A model generated the notes under the pieces. The model was not told the DNA's origin. It was given only the letters and a program-made list of their open reading frames with translations, and made no database searches. The position numbers and the translations under genes are program-made. From Planctomycetota bacterium (GTDB lineage Bacteria > Planctomycetota > Phycisphaerae > SM23-33), in the NCBI GenBank assembly GCA_029553505.1, contig JAKPKY010000167.1:67501-101031 (forward strand): 33,531 nucleotides of DNA, in the 5' to 3' direction. Shown here piece after piece: positions 7,938-15,786 of the stretch. Numbering within the stretch: position 1 is the stretch's first letter; the number at the start of each line of letters is the position of its first letter.

Positions 7938-8022
7938 CCCGTCCGTCAGGGCATGGCTTTTTGTTCGTAGTGTGCCCGTCAGGGCATGGCATTTCGCTCG
8001 TAGTGTGCCCGTCAGGGCATGG
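7934..8022 (+). repeat. Three GTAG-headed REP units in tandem, 33-base period
   Basis: Three units have CAGGGCATGG beginning at 7947, 7980 and 8013, exactly 33 bases apart. Each is headed by GTAG; the second and third read GTAGTG followed by the hairpin TGCCC-GTCA-GGGCA. The first unit is slightly degenerate (GTAGCCCGTCCGTCAGGGC) and overlaps the end of tatD. A GTAG tetranucleotide at the foot of a short imperfect palindrome is the published hallmark of REP sequences acted on by RAYT transposases, and a RAYT gene follows 120 bases downstream. Confidence 0.8.
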
Positions 8023-8024
8023 GA

Positions 8025-8042
8025 GAAAACGCCTTACGGCGT
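8025..8042 (-). repeat. Left copy of the ACGCC/GGCGT hairpin flanking the RAYT gene
   Basis: GAAAACGCCTTACGGCGT occurs here and again, identical over 18 bases, at 8760-8777. It folds as a 5-bp stem with a 4-base loop. On the minus strand the unit reads GTAA followed directly by CGCCGTAAGGCG; the GTAG head seen at the right-hand copy is changed here. Confidence 0.7.
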
Positions 8043-8142
8043 TACCAGGAACGGATTGACATCACCCCTTACAGTTCCTTACGGTAATTCTACAACCCGC
8101 AGCCAATGATGCGCTCGCCCATCTGGGAAATGACAGGAAAAC

Positions 8143-8742
8143 ATGGGGATGTATGAATACCGGAAGATGACGCCGGAGCAGCGGCAACAGGTGGTAGAGG
8201 CAAGGATGGCGAGTGGTTATCCGTGGCACGCTCCACCACATTTCACGGGTGATAACACATATCTGTTGTCCGCAGCCTGCTATGAGCATAGCCATTTCCT
8301 GAACACGCCCTCGCGCCTGTCGGAATTTTTCGACATACTGATCCGAGGAATTGAGCACGACCTTCAAGGAACAGTGCATGCCTGGGTAGTGCTTCCCAAT
8401 CATTACCACGTGTTATCCCAAGTCGATTTGACGGCATTTCGCAAATGGATTGCGCGCCTGCACAATGGGAAATCCACCCAATGGAATCGGGAAGATAGAA
8501 CATCCGGCAGGAAGGTATGGCATCGTTTCTCTGATCGGTTGATCCGTAACGAACGGCATTATTACGCATCCTTGAACTATATCCACAGCAATCCCGTCAA
8601 ACATCAGCACGTGGAAAATGCGCAGGATTGGCCGTGGTGCAGCCTGCACGAATACCTGGAAAAAGTCGGAAGAGAACAACTTGTAGAATGGTGGAAGGCA
8701 TATCCGATCCAGAATTACGGAAAGGGTTGGGATGAGCATTAA
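8143..8742 (+). CDS. REP-associated tyrosine transposase (RAYT, IS200/IS605 Y1-transposase superfamily)
   Basis: A 199-residue single-domain HUH nuclease. The metal-binding HUH motif is in PNHYHVL (about residues 86-92), and the catalytic-tyrosine helix is seen as HYYASLNYIHSNPVKH (about 145-160), typical of RAYTs. RAYTs are domesticated relatives of IS200 transposases thought to spread REP hairpins; they are not known to move themselves readily. The ATG has AGGAAAAC just before it. The gene is visibly poorer in GC, with more A/T-ending codons than its neighbours, which suggests later acquisition. GTAG-headed hairpins lie on both sides. A TTGACA at 8056-8061 could be a -35 box but I see no well-spaced -10. 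Confidence 0.92.
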   Translation: MGMYEYRKMTPEQRQQVVEARMASGYPWHAPPHFTGDNTYLLSAACYEHSHFLNTPSRLSEFFDILIRGIEHDLQGTVHAWVVLPNHYHVLSQVDLTAFRKWIARLHNGKSTQWNREDRTSGRKVWHRFSDRLIRNERHYYASLNYIHSNPVKHQHVENAQDWPWCSLHEYLEKVGREQLVEWWKAYPIQNYGKGWDEH

Positions 8743-8759
8743 CTGTTCCCCGGTTTTTA

Positions 8760-8783
8760 GAAAACGCCTTACGGCGTCACTAC
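8760..8783 (-). repeat. Right REP unit, inverted relative to the left array
   Basis: Read on the minus strand this is GTAGTG followed by the hairpin ACGCC-GTAA-GGCGT. The GTAGTG head is the same as in the left tandem units, but the stem bases differ. Left array and right unit thus point toward each other around the RAYT gene. Confidence 0.75.
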
Positions 8784-8827
8784 AAGCATGAGGATACCCC
8801 TGTCCCGGACGATTCGGCGCCGGTAGA

Positions 8828-9847
<1,020 letters not shown>

Positions 9848-9882
9848 TCCGCTTTCGCGGAACAGGCAGAATCATTTCCGCC

Positions 9883-10041
9883 AAATCCGAAATTCGAAGC
9901 ACGAAATCCGAAACAAATTCAAAACGACAAACGGAAATCCCAAAACAGCAAACGGGACGGATAGAGCATTTACTTTCCCATTGGTTTTGAATTTTTGATT
10001 TGGTGGATTGTTTCGGATTTCGAGATTCGGATTTCGGATTT
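9883..10041. repeat. Heptad-periodic A-rich repeats in inverted pair
   Basis: The 34-base core at 9883-9916 starts AAATCCGAAATTCG and ends CGAAATCCGAAACAA. It recurs in inverse orientation at 10008-10041 with four mismatches, and in direct orientation at 25294-25327. The left arm keeps a 7-base period beyond the core to about 9958 (units such as AAATCCG, CGACAAA, CAGCAAA). The two arms could form a long imperfect hairpin between moxR (+) and the DUF401 gene (-), which converge here. The gene-free stretch 9848-10089 holds nothing else I can recognise. Confidence 0.75.
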
Positions 10042-10089
10042 CTTTCCGCGGGACAATGGAGTTCGAACGATCCCCGCTTCGCCTATCGG

Positions 10090-11418
10090 CTACAGCAGCG
10101 CGCGGAGGGTGAAGAAATATGCCAAGGTCATCGTCCCAGCCAGCAGCATGGGCAGCCAGAGCTGCCGGTACACCGGCCCGAAGGGCGTCTTGAAGTACTG
10201 GTTGCTGACGACGTGGCAGAGGTGGATGGGGCTGGACATCTGCCCGAGGTGCCCGAAAGCGTACGCCAGCGCGACGTAGGGGGCGAGGGGCGCGCCGTTG
10301 GCGGCGGTGGCCGCCAGCGGAAGGACGATCGGGAAGCTCGTGCCCACGAACCCGAACGCCAGTCCCGTCACCAGCCCGGCGATGCACGGCAAGGCCATGA
10401 TGACCAGCTCGGCCGGCACGTGGAGGGCGGCCAGCTCCGCGGCGATTTTCGGCGCTGCCCCTCCGGCTTTCAGCACGGCCTGGAAGACCATCACCGATGC
10501 CACCAGCACCACCAGCCCATACAGGCCCGGGCGGGCGAAGACCCTGCCCACTCCGGACCACGGCATGCGGTTCATGCGGGCGGTCCACAGCAGGCTCGCC
10601 GCCAGCCCCACCAGGAACGGCCCGAACTTGTGCGCCAGCGACAGCCATTCCTGCCCCGCCGTCAGCGCCGGCTGGCCGGGCAGTTGCATGGGGGCCGGGC
10701 CAACCCCAAAGTGCAGCGCCACCGCCCCCAGGACATACGCCAGCACGATGATCCAGATCGAGGACGTGACCTTCAGCATCTGCCGCTTGGTCTCCGACGA
10801 AACGTGCGTCGAACGGGCGTGCAGATCGGGGTGCAGGCCGAAAAACAGCGGCGTCCCCGCGACGACCATGAACAGCCCCAGCGGAATCTGAAAGACGATG
10901 AACCGCCAGGCGGGCGTCTGGGTAAGGGTCATCGCCAGGATCACGCCCGGATAGAGCGGCCACCAGTGCTCCCAGATGTGCCGGAACCAATAGTTGAAGG
11001 CGGAGAGCTTTCCCGCGCTGACGGGCTTTCCCCCGGCTGCGCTTTCGACCATCGGGGCGGAGAACAGCGCCCCGCCCGGCATGGGCAGCAGTCCGATCAG
11101 GGCCGGCAGCGCCGCCATCGTGACGGCGGGTCGGCGGAAAAACGCCCGCGCCGCCGAGACGATCCGCTCCATCTGCCCGGTCTGGCGCATGATCTCCGAC
11201 AGCGCCGGAAGCAGGAGGGTGATGAGCATCAGCGCCAGGCTCATGGGCGACGTCAGTCCGGCGACGGCGGCGCGAAGCAGGTCGGCTGCGTTCAATCCCA
11301 GCGCCACGCCCAGGGCCACCGTTCCGCCGAGGATGGCGGCCGCCAGCGGCACGCGAAACCGCGCCAGCACCAGGATCAGCGCGAAGGCGCCCAACGTGTA
11401 GAGCAAAGCGGTCGGCAT
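10090..11418 (-). CDS. DUF401-family integral membrane permease
   Basis: 442 residues with about a dozen hydrophobic segments. The conserved stretches LLPMPGGALFSAPMVES, NYWFRHIWEHWWPLYPGVIL and AYAFGHLGQMSSPIHLCHVVSNQYFKTPF are characteristic of the DUF401 family, which is distantly related to the ion-transporter (IT) superfamily; the substrate is unknown. The ATG at 11418 begins directly with the first membrane helix (PTALLYTLGAFALILVLARF). A DUF1622 gene lies 50 bases upstream in the same orientation, so the two may be co-transcribed. Confidence 0.85.
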   Translation of the reverse strand: MPTALLYTLGAFALILVLARFRVPLAAAILGGTVALGVALGLNAADLLRAAVAGLTSPMSLALMLITLLLPALSEIMRQTGQMERIVSAARAFFRRPAVTMAALPALIGLLPMPGGALFSAPMVESAAGGKPVSAGKLSAFNYWFRHIWEHWWPLYPGVILAMTLTQTPAWRFIVFQIPLGLFMVVAGTPLFFGLHPDLHARSTHVSSETKRQMLKVTSSIWIIVLAYVLGAVALHFGVGPAPMQLPGQPALTAGQEWLSLAHKFGPFLVGLAASLLWTARMNRMPWSGVGRVFARPGLYGLVVLVASVMVFQAVLKAGGAAPKIAAELAALHVPAELVIMALPCIAGLVTGLAFGFVGTSFPIVLPLAATAANGAPLAPYVALAYAFGHLGQMSSPIHLCHVVSNQYFKTPFGPVYRQLWLPMLLAGTMTLAYFFTLRALL

Positions 11419-11468
11419 GAAATGCTTGTACCATGCCGGGGGGCGCAACGCAAACGGAGCGGACGGGT

Positions 11469-11849
11469 TCAGTCCTTTTCCGGCTTGGCGGATTTCCCGC
11501 CTTTCTCGGCGCAGGCGCTTTTCGCGTCGCGCGAGATGTCGAGCATCAGGAAGTAGTTCAGGAACGTGCGGATGGCGATGATCGCGGCGAGTTGCCCGAT
11601 GTCCTGCCACGTCGGGGCGATGGTGGTGTTCAGGATGCTCGCCCCGATCAGGAAGCCCAGGCCCAGCGAGAACGAGTGGCCCAGCTCCAGGCGGCTTTCC
11701 CGGATGGCGTCGGATGAGCGGGCGCGGGTGAAGGCGTCCTTGGCGTAGAAAATGAGCGATTTGATGATTCCGACGGAGATGACGAACATCGCCAGCAGTT
11801 GGCAGCTGCCCACGACGACGCGGTTCAGGGTGCGGACGATTTCCCACAT
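11469..11849 (-). CDS. DUF1622 family small membrane protein
   Basis: 126 residues with three hydrophobic segments: LAMFVISVGIIKSLIFYA, FSLGLGFLIGASILNTTI and QLAAIIAIRTFLNYFLM. The pattern RLELGHSFSLGLGFLIGASIL...TIAPTW...IAIRTFLNYFL is that of DUF1622. No function is established. The tail is Lys/Ser-rich and cytosolic in character. It is upstream of the DUF401 permease gene and may form a two-gene unit with it. Confidence 0.85.
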   Translation of the reverse strand: MWEIVRTLNRVVVGSCQLLAMFVISVGIIKSLIFYAKDAFTRARSSDAIRESRLELGHSFSLGLGFLIGASILNTTIAPTWQDIGQLAAIIAIRTFLNYFLMLDISRDAKSACAEKGGKSAKPEKD

Positions 11850-11944
11850 GGCCGGGCTCCCGGAAATGGGCGGGCGCGGGCCCGCGATTTGCCGTCAGCA
11901 TACCGCGCCGCGGCGCGCAGGCAAGGTGTTTCCCGTCGCGGGAG

Positions 11945-12034
11945 GGGTGCCACCCTCAAACCTGGCTGCTTGCGGCTTGAGGGTGTCGGCACGGTCAATC
12001 CCGATACACAACATCAGGATTGACCGTGGCACCC
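11945..12034. repeat. GGGTGCC/GGCACCC-bounded branched element, copy 2
   Basis: Terminal inverted repeats GGGTGCCAC (11945-11953) and GTGGCACCC (12026-12034) are perfect. They enclose two separate hairpins: ACCCTCAA/TTGAGGGT (11952-11959 with 11977-11984) and CACGGTCAATCC/GGATTGACCGTG (11990-12001 with 12017-12028). The whole can fold as a three-way junction. It lies between the DUF1622 start and the radical-SAM stop; the rest of 11850-12049 appears empty. Confidence 0.75.
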
Positions 12035-12049
12035 AAAAAATGCTGCGGA

Positions 12050-13495
12050 TTACTTGGCGGTCGGCAGGCCCCGTCCGGCGTTCAGCGCGCCAGGCAGCGC
12101 CTCGGACTTGTCGCGGCAGCGACCCAGGACCGGATCCTTGTCCAGGAACCGCTCCCAGTGCGTCATGGCGTCCAGCATGCCCTTGCCCCGCTTGACATCG
12201 TCGATCGTCAGCTTGCCTTCCCGCACCAGGTCATAGTACGGGCCCAGGTCGGTCTGGCGGTAGAGGTTGGCGAACTGCTGGTAGAACACCTCGCGCGGCA
12301 GGCGCGTCGGGAGCACCGCGTGCATCGTGTCGAAGCACAGGTAGTCGTACGTCAGCAGGTCGGCGAATTTCTCGCGGTACAGCACCGTGCCGGGCAGCGG
12401 GGTGAGGATCGTGAACTGCGTGTGCGTGATCTCCTGGCGGTTGACGTAGTCGCGGAGCTGCTTGAAGTCGTCCTCCGTCCAGTCCGGGTCCACGATGAAC
12501 GCGCCCCAGATGATGATGCCGTTGTCGCGGAGGACGCGGAGCGCCTCGTCGTTGATCTTGGCGGTGTTGGACTTGTTGACGCTCTGGAGCGTCTTGTCGC
12601 TGGCGCCCTCCAGGCCCAGCAGGACGGCGTACAGGCCGATGTCCCGCCACTTCTCCACCAGCTCCGGATGCCGCGCGATCGAGTCGGTGCGGCACTCCAT
12701 CGAGAACCGCATCTTGATTCCTTCGGCGCGGATCCGGTCGGCAATGGCGTTCTCCCGCCGGTAGTTCATCAGGAAATTGTCGTCCACGAACGTCACGTGG
12801 TCGGTGCCGACGGACTTCAACTCGGCCAGCACCCGCTCGGGCGACATCTGGGCGGTCCGCCCGCGGTAGAACTGCCATACGCTGCAGAAATTGCAGCGGT
12901 ACGGGCAGCCCCGTCCGGTAGCCACCGAGGTGTCGGGCTTGTCGAACAGGAAGAAATACTCGTCGCGGTAGCCGGACGTCAGGTCGCGCCGGGGAATCGG
13001 CAGCGAGTCCATGTCCACCTTGTCGCGGCTTTCGGCGTTGCGGACGAACCTGCCGTCGGCGTCCCGCCAGATGAGGTTGGGCACCGAATCCAGGCCCCGC
13101 CCGTCGGACACCGCGCGGATCAGGGCCGGAAAGACGATTTCCGCCTCGCCCAGCGCCACGGCGTCGACCTGGGGAATGTAGAAGTCCTCCGGCATGAGGG
13201 TGGCGTGGTGCCCGCCGACGACGGTGAAGATGTCCTCGCTGTGGGCCTTGACCTGCCGGGCGACGTCGCGGGCGGAGTAGACCTCCACCGTCAGGGCGGT
13301 CACGGCCACCAAGTCCGGCTGGAACTCCCGCAGCGCCCGGTCCAGGTCTCCGTCCAGGCGCATGTCCAGGATGCGGACCTCGTGGTCCGGCACGACGGCG
13401 GCAGCCATCTCCAGGTGCAGGGGCTCCGGCATCGCCGCCAGGCGAAAGCCGATCCCTTCCGACAGATATTCCGGCTGAACCAGCAGGATTCGCAA
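12050..13495 (-). CDS. Cobalamin-binding-domain radical SAM protein (class B type, BchE/HpnR-like)
   Basis: 481 residues. The N-terminal part (about 1-130) has the B12-binding Rossmann-like pattern: MRILLVQPEYLS, then PDLVAVTALTVEVYSA, TVVGGHHATLMPED and DAVALGEAE. The radical-SAM motif Cys197-x3-Cys201-x2-Cys204 (GCPYRCNFC) follows, with a TIM-barrel part and a C-terminal extension of about 80 residues. Such enzymes methylate unactivated carbons or do other radical chemistry; hopanoid C-3 methylase HpnR has a similar layout, but I cannot assign a substrate. The TTG start at 13495 is chosen because GGAG lies 6 bases before it and homology begins there. A perfect TATAAT lies upstream at 13564-13559. 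Confidence 0.85.
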   Translation of the reverse strand: MRILLVQPEYLSEGIGFRLAAMPEPLHLEMAAAVVPDHEVRILDMRLDGDLDRALREFQPDLVAVTALTVEVYSARDVARQVKAHSEDIFTVVGGHHATLMPEDFYIPQVDAVALGEAEIVFPALIRAVSDGRGLDSVPNLIWRDADGRFVRNAESRDKVDMDSLPIPRRDLTSGYRDEYFFLFDKPDTSVATGRGCPYRCNFCSVWQFYRGRTAQMSPERVLAELKSVGTDHVTFVDDNFLMNYRRENAIADRIRAEGIKMRFSMECRTDSIARHPELVEKWRDIGLYAVLLGLEGASDKTLQSVNKSNTAKINDEALRVLRDNGIIIWGAFIVDPDWTEDDFKQLRDYVNRQEITHTQFTILTPLPGTVLYREKFADLLTYDYLCFDTMHAVLPTRLPREVFYQQFANLYRQTDLGPYYDLVREGKLTIDDVKRGKGMLDAMTHWERFLDKDPVLGRCRDKSEALPGALNAGRGLPTAK

Positions 13496-13558
13496 AACCG
13501 TCTCCGATCCGCAATTCGCCCACGCTCCGGCGGTCGCCCGGGGCGCGGAAAGATAGCG

Positions 13559-13564
13559 ATTATA
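13559..13564 (-). promoter_or_regulatory. -10 element of the radical-SAM gene promoter
   Basis: A consensus TATAAT on the minus strand, about 64 bases before the TTG start. No good -35 hexamer stands at 16-18 bases; TTGCGG stands at 21. This is inferred from position and consensus only. Confidence 0.4.
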
Positions 13565-13701
13565 CCCATTCGCTCCGTGAACGCACCGCAAAACTTCGCC
13601 CACGGACACTGGGGGGGCTATTGTACCCGCTACCCCGCTCACGCCCCAAGGCTATCTTTGCCCGCGGCGCCGGCACGGCGAAAAAAGAGCCATTTGTCTC
13701 G

Positions 13702-13730
13702 TTGACAGTCCCCGCAAAGGCGGGTATGCT
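13702..13730 (+). promoter_or_regulatory. Strong predicted sigma70 promoter upstream of tRNA-Gln
   Basis: A consensus TTGACA (13702-13707), a 17-base spacer and TATGCT (13725-13730). Transcription would start near 13737, about 180 bases before the tRNA. Confidence 0.6.
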
Positions 13731-13764
13731 TCCTCGTCTTGGTACTTGGCGTCTTTCGTCCGCA

Positions 13765-13832
13765 CGGAGCGTCCCCGGAAGCAGCGGGGAATGGGCAAGC
13801 CAGGTCGCGGCCGCTTGCTCAGGCTTCCGGAC
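13765..13832 (+). other. Long hairpin in the leader of tRNA-Gln; possible structured RNA
   Basis: Within the predicted transcript, CCGGAAGC pairs with GCTTCCGG further on (8 bp). Inside that, TGGGCAAGC pairs with GCTTGCTCA (9 bp with one wobble), leaving a 12-base loop and a one-sided bulge. An alternative local hairpin is TCCCCG/CGGGGA. CGT/ACG pairs extend the base. I do not recognise a known RNA family; SRP RNA was considered because of GGAAGCAGC but the rest of its consensus is missing. Coordinates are approximate. No open frame of interest lies in 13496-13916. Confidence 0.35.
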
Positions 13833-13916
13833 GAACCCCCGCCGCGACACGTATGCCTAGGCCGACGCCGTAAGACGCCGATGTCGTCCGCCCGGGCTAA
13901 GTTCAAAACCAACGCT

Positions 13917-13988
13917 TACCCGGTGGTGTAATTGGTAACACAGAAGGTTTTGGTCCTTCTATTCCAGGTTCGAGTCCTGGCCGGGTAG
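13917..13988 (+). tRNA. tRNA-Gln, anticodon TTG
   Basis: A complete 72-base cloverleaf. The acceptor stem TACCCGG pairs with CCGGGTA (13917-13923 with 13981-13987), G discriminator at 13988. The D arm is GTGT/ACAC, the anticodon stem GAAGG/CCTTC with loop TTTTGGT, giving anticodon TTG, and the T arm is CCAGG-TTCGAGT-CCTGG. CCA is not encoded. It decodes CAA, and CAG by wobble. Confidence 0.97.
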
Positions 13989-14011
13989 AAATTGACAGTC
14001 CACGGGCACCC

Positions 14012-14770
14012 ATGAGCACGACCGCCATCATCCTGGCCGCGGGCAAAGGCACGCGGATGAAATCGGACCTGCCGAAGGTCATGCACGAGATTCTCGGCCG
14101 GCCGATGCTGGCGTACGTCATGGACGCCTGCCGACAGGCGGGGTGCGACCGCCTGATCGTGGTCATCGGGCACCAGGCCGAGGTGGTCCGCCGGGCGTTC
14201 GCGACCGACTGCCGCGACGTCGCCTGGGTCGAGCAGACCGAGCAACTGGGCACCGGGCACGCCGTCATGGTCTGCCGCGACGAACTCGCCCGACTGTCCG
14301 GGCCGGTGCTCGTCGTCGCCGGAGACGGGCCCCTGCTGCGGGGCAAAACCCTCCGCACCCTGCTGGAAACCCACCGCGCCCAGCGCGCCAGCTGCACCCT
14401 GGCCACCTGCATCCTGCCTGAACCCGGCAGCTACGGGCGAATCCTCCGCGACGAGAGCGGCGAACTGACGGGGATCGTCGAGGCCATCGACGCCACGAAA
14501 GCCCAGCGCGACATCCGCGAGGTCAACGTCTCGGTCTACTGCTACGAAGCCGCCGACCTCCGCGAGGCGCTGACCCGCATCGACAACCGCAACGCCAAGG
14601 GCGAGTACTACCTGACCGACACGCTGGCCGTGCTCCGCAAACAGGGCAGGAAACTCGCCGCCGTGCCGGCCGTCCCGGCCGACGAAGTGCTCAGCATCAA
14701 CACCGTCGAGGAACTCCAGGAAGTCAGCCGCATCCTCTCGAAACGCCAGACCGCGGGAGAACAGGCATGA
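14012..14770 (+). CDS. glmU: GlmU-type N-acetylglucosamine-1-phosphate uridylyltransferase, nucleotidyltransferase domain only
   Basis: 252 residues, against about 450 in standard bifunctional GlmU. It has the uridylyltransferase signature LAAGKGTRMKSDLPKVMH at the N-terminus, EQLGTGHAV, a GDGPLL version of the usual GDVPL, YGRILRD, NVSVYCY and NAKGEYYLTD. The left-handed beta-helix acetyltransferase domain is absent: the frame stops with TGA overlapping the ATG of prs (ATGA). This form would make UDP-sugar from GlcNAc-1-P, with acetylation done elsewhere; another sugar-1-phosphate substrate cannot be excluded. Gene order glmU-prs-rplY-pth is conserved in several phyla, which supports the name. 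Confidence 0.85.
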   Translation: MSTTAIILAAGKGTRMKSDLPKVMHEILGRPMLAYVMDACRQAGCDRLIVVIGHQAEVVRRAFATDCRDVAWVEQTEQLGTGHAVMVCRDELARLSGPVLVVAGDGPLLRGKTLRTLLETHRAQRASCTLATCILPEPGSYGRILRDESGELTGIVEAIDATKAQRDIREVNVSVYCYEAADLREALTRIDNRNAKGEYYLTDTLAVLRKQGRKLAAVPAVPADEVLSINTVEELQEVSRILSKRQTAGEQA

Positions 14771-15726
14771 CGAACCTCAAGATATTCGCCGGGCGCGCCA
14801 ATCCGCAGCTGGCGCAGAAAATCAGCGACTACCTGGGCATCGCCCTGGGGCAGGTGAAAATCCAGTCGTTCCCCGACGGCGAACTGCTGGTGAAGCTGGA
14901 AGAGGACGTCCGCGGACGGGACACGTTCATCATCCAGCCGACATGCGCGCCGGTCAACGAGAGCCTGGCGGAACTGTTGATCTTCATCGACTGCGCCCGC
15001 CGGGCGTCGGCCGAGCGCATCACCGTCGTGCTGCCGTACTTCGGATACGCCCGCCAGGACCGCAAGGACGAGGGTCGCGTGCCGATCACCGCCAAGCTGG
15101 TGGCGAACCTGATCGCGACGGCCGGCGCCGATCGCGTGCTGACTTTGGACCTGCACGCCGCACAGATCCAGGGATTCTTCGACATCCCGGTGGACAACCT
15201 GGCCGCCGAACCGGTCCTCAGCCGCTACTTCACCGGACTGAACCTCAAGGACCTGGTGCTGGTCAGCCCGGACGTGGGCAACGTCAAGCGGGCGCGGGTC
15301 TACGCCAACCGCTTGGGCGGCGAGTTGGCGATCATCCACAAGCGGCGGATCAGCGGACGGGAGATCGAGGTCGGCACGCTCATCGGCAGCGTCAAGGACA
15401 AGACGGTGCTGATGATGGACGACATGATTTCGACGGCGGGCACGATCTGCAGCGCCGCCCGACTGTGCAAGGAACTCGGGGCCGCCAGGATGCTCGTCGG
15501 GGCGACGCACGCGGTGCTCTGCGGGCCGGCGATCGAGCGCCTCCGCGAGGCGCCCATCGATGAGCTGACGGTGACGGACACGATTCCCGTCGCGCCGGAA
15601 AAAGCCAAGGCCCTCGGGAACCTGCGCATCCTGTCGGTGGCCGAGCTGATCGGCGAGGCGATCCACCGGATTCACAACGACGAGTCGGTAAGCAGCCTGT
15701 TTCTGAAGGAAAACGGAACGGTCTAG
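14767..15726 (+). CDS. prs: Ribose-phosphate pyrophosphokinase (PRPP synthetase)
   Basis: 319 residues, the normal length. It makes 5-phosphoribosyl-1-pyrophosphate from ribose-5-phosphate and ATP, feeding purine, pyrimidine, His, Trp and NAD synthesis. Signatures are SFPDGELLVKLEEDVRG, the ATP-binding YFGYARQDRK (91-100), the divalent-cation site LTLDLHAAQIQGFFDIPVDN (126-144) and the PRPP loop MMDDMISTAGT (216-226). The start is set by the 4-base ATGA overlap with the upstream gene and GGGAG before it, so translation is probably coupled. Confidence 0.98.
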   Translation: MTNLKIFAGRANPQLAQKISDYLGIALGQVKIQSFPDGELLVKLEEDVRGRDTFIIQPTCAPVNESLAELLIFIDCARRASAERITVVLPYFGYARQDRKDEGRVPITAKLVANLIATAGADRVLTLDLHAAQIQGFFDIPVDNLAAEPVLSRYFTGLNLKDLVLVSPDVGNVKRARVYANRLGGELAIIHKRRISGREIEVGTLIGSVKDKTVLMMDDMISTAGTICSAARLCKELGAARMLVGATHAVLCGPAIERLREAPIDELTVTDTIPVAPEKAKALGNLRILSVAELIGEAIHRIHNDESVSSLFLKENGTV

Positions 15727-15786
15727 CCCTGTTTCGCGGCCCGGCGCCGCGTCGGCGGGCGTAGGACGAATCACTGGAGAACGAAG

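Noticed and set aside
7934-8022. Tandem 33-base repeat resembling a short CRISPR array
   Set aside because: Each period is filled by a GTAG-headed hairpin with no unique spacers, no cas gene is near, and a RAYT gene is adjacent; REP units explain it.
10090-13495. DUF401, DUF1622 and radical-SAM genes as one new functional system
   Set aside because: The radical-SAM gene has its own promoter and a repeat element separates it from the other two; nothing in the sequence links their functions.
13755-13835. Possible SRP RNA because of CCGGAAGCAGC
   Set aside because: The conserved GGTCCGGAAGGAAGCAGC apex is not present and the fold does not match domain IV.
13650-13912. Minus-strand open frames between the radical-SAM gene and tRNA-Gln
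   Set aside because: Their translations are basic and low in complexity, typical of GC-rich repeats read as protein; no ribosome-binding site or homology is visible.
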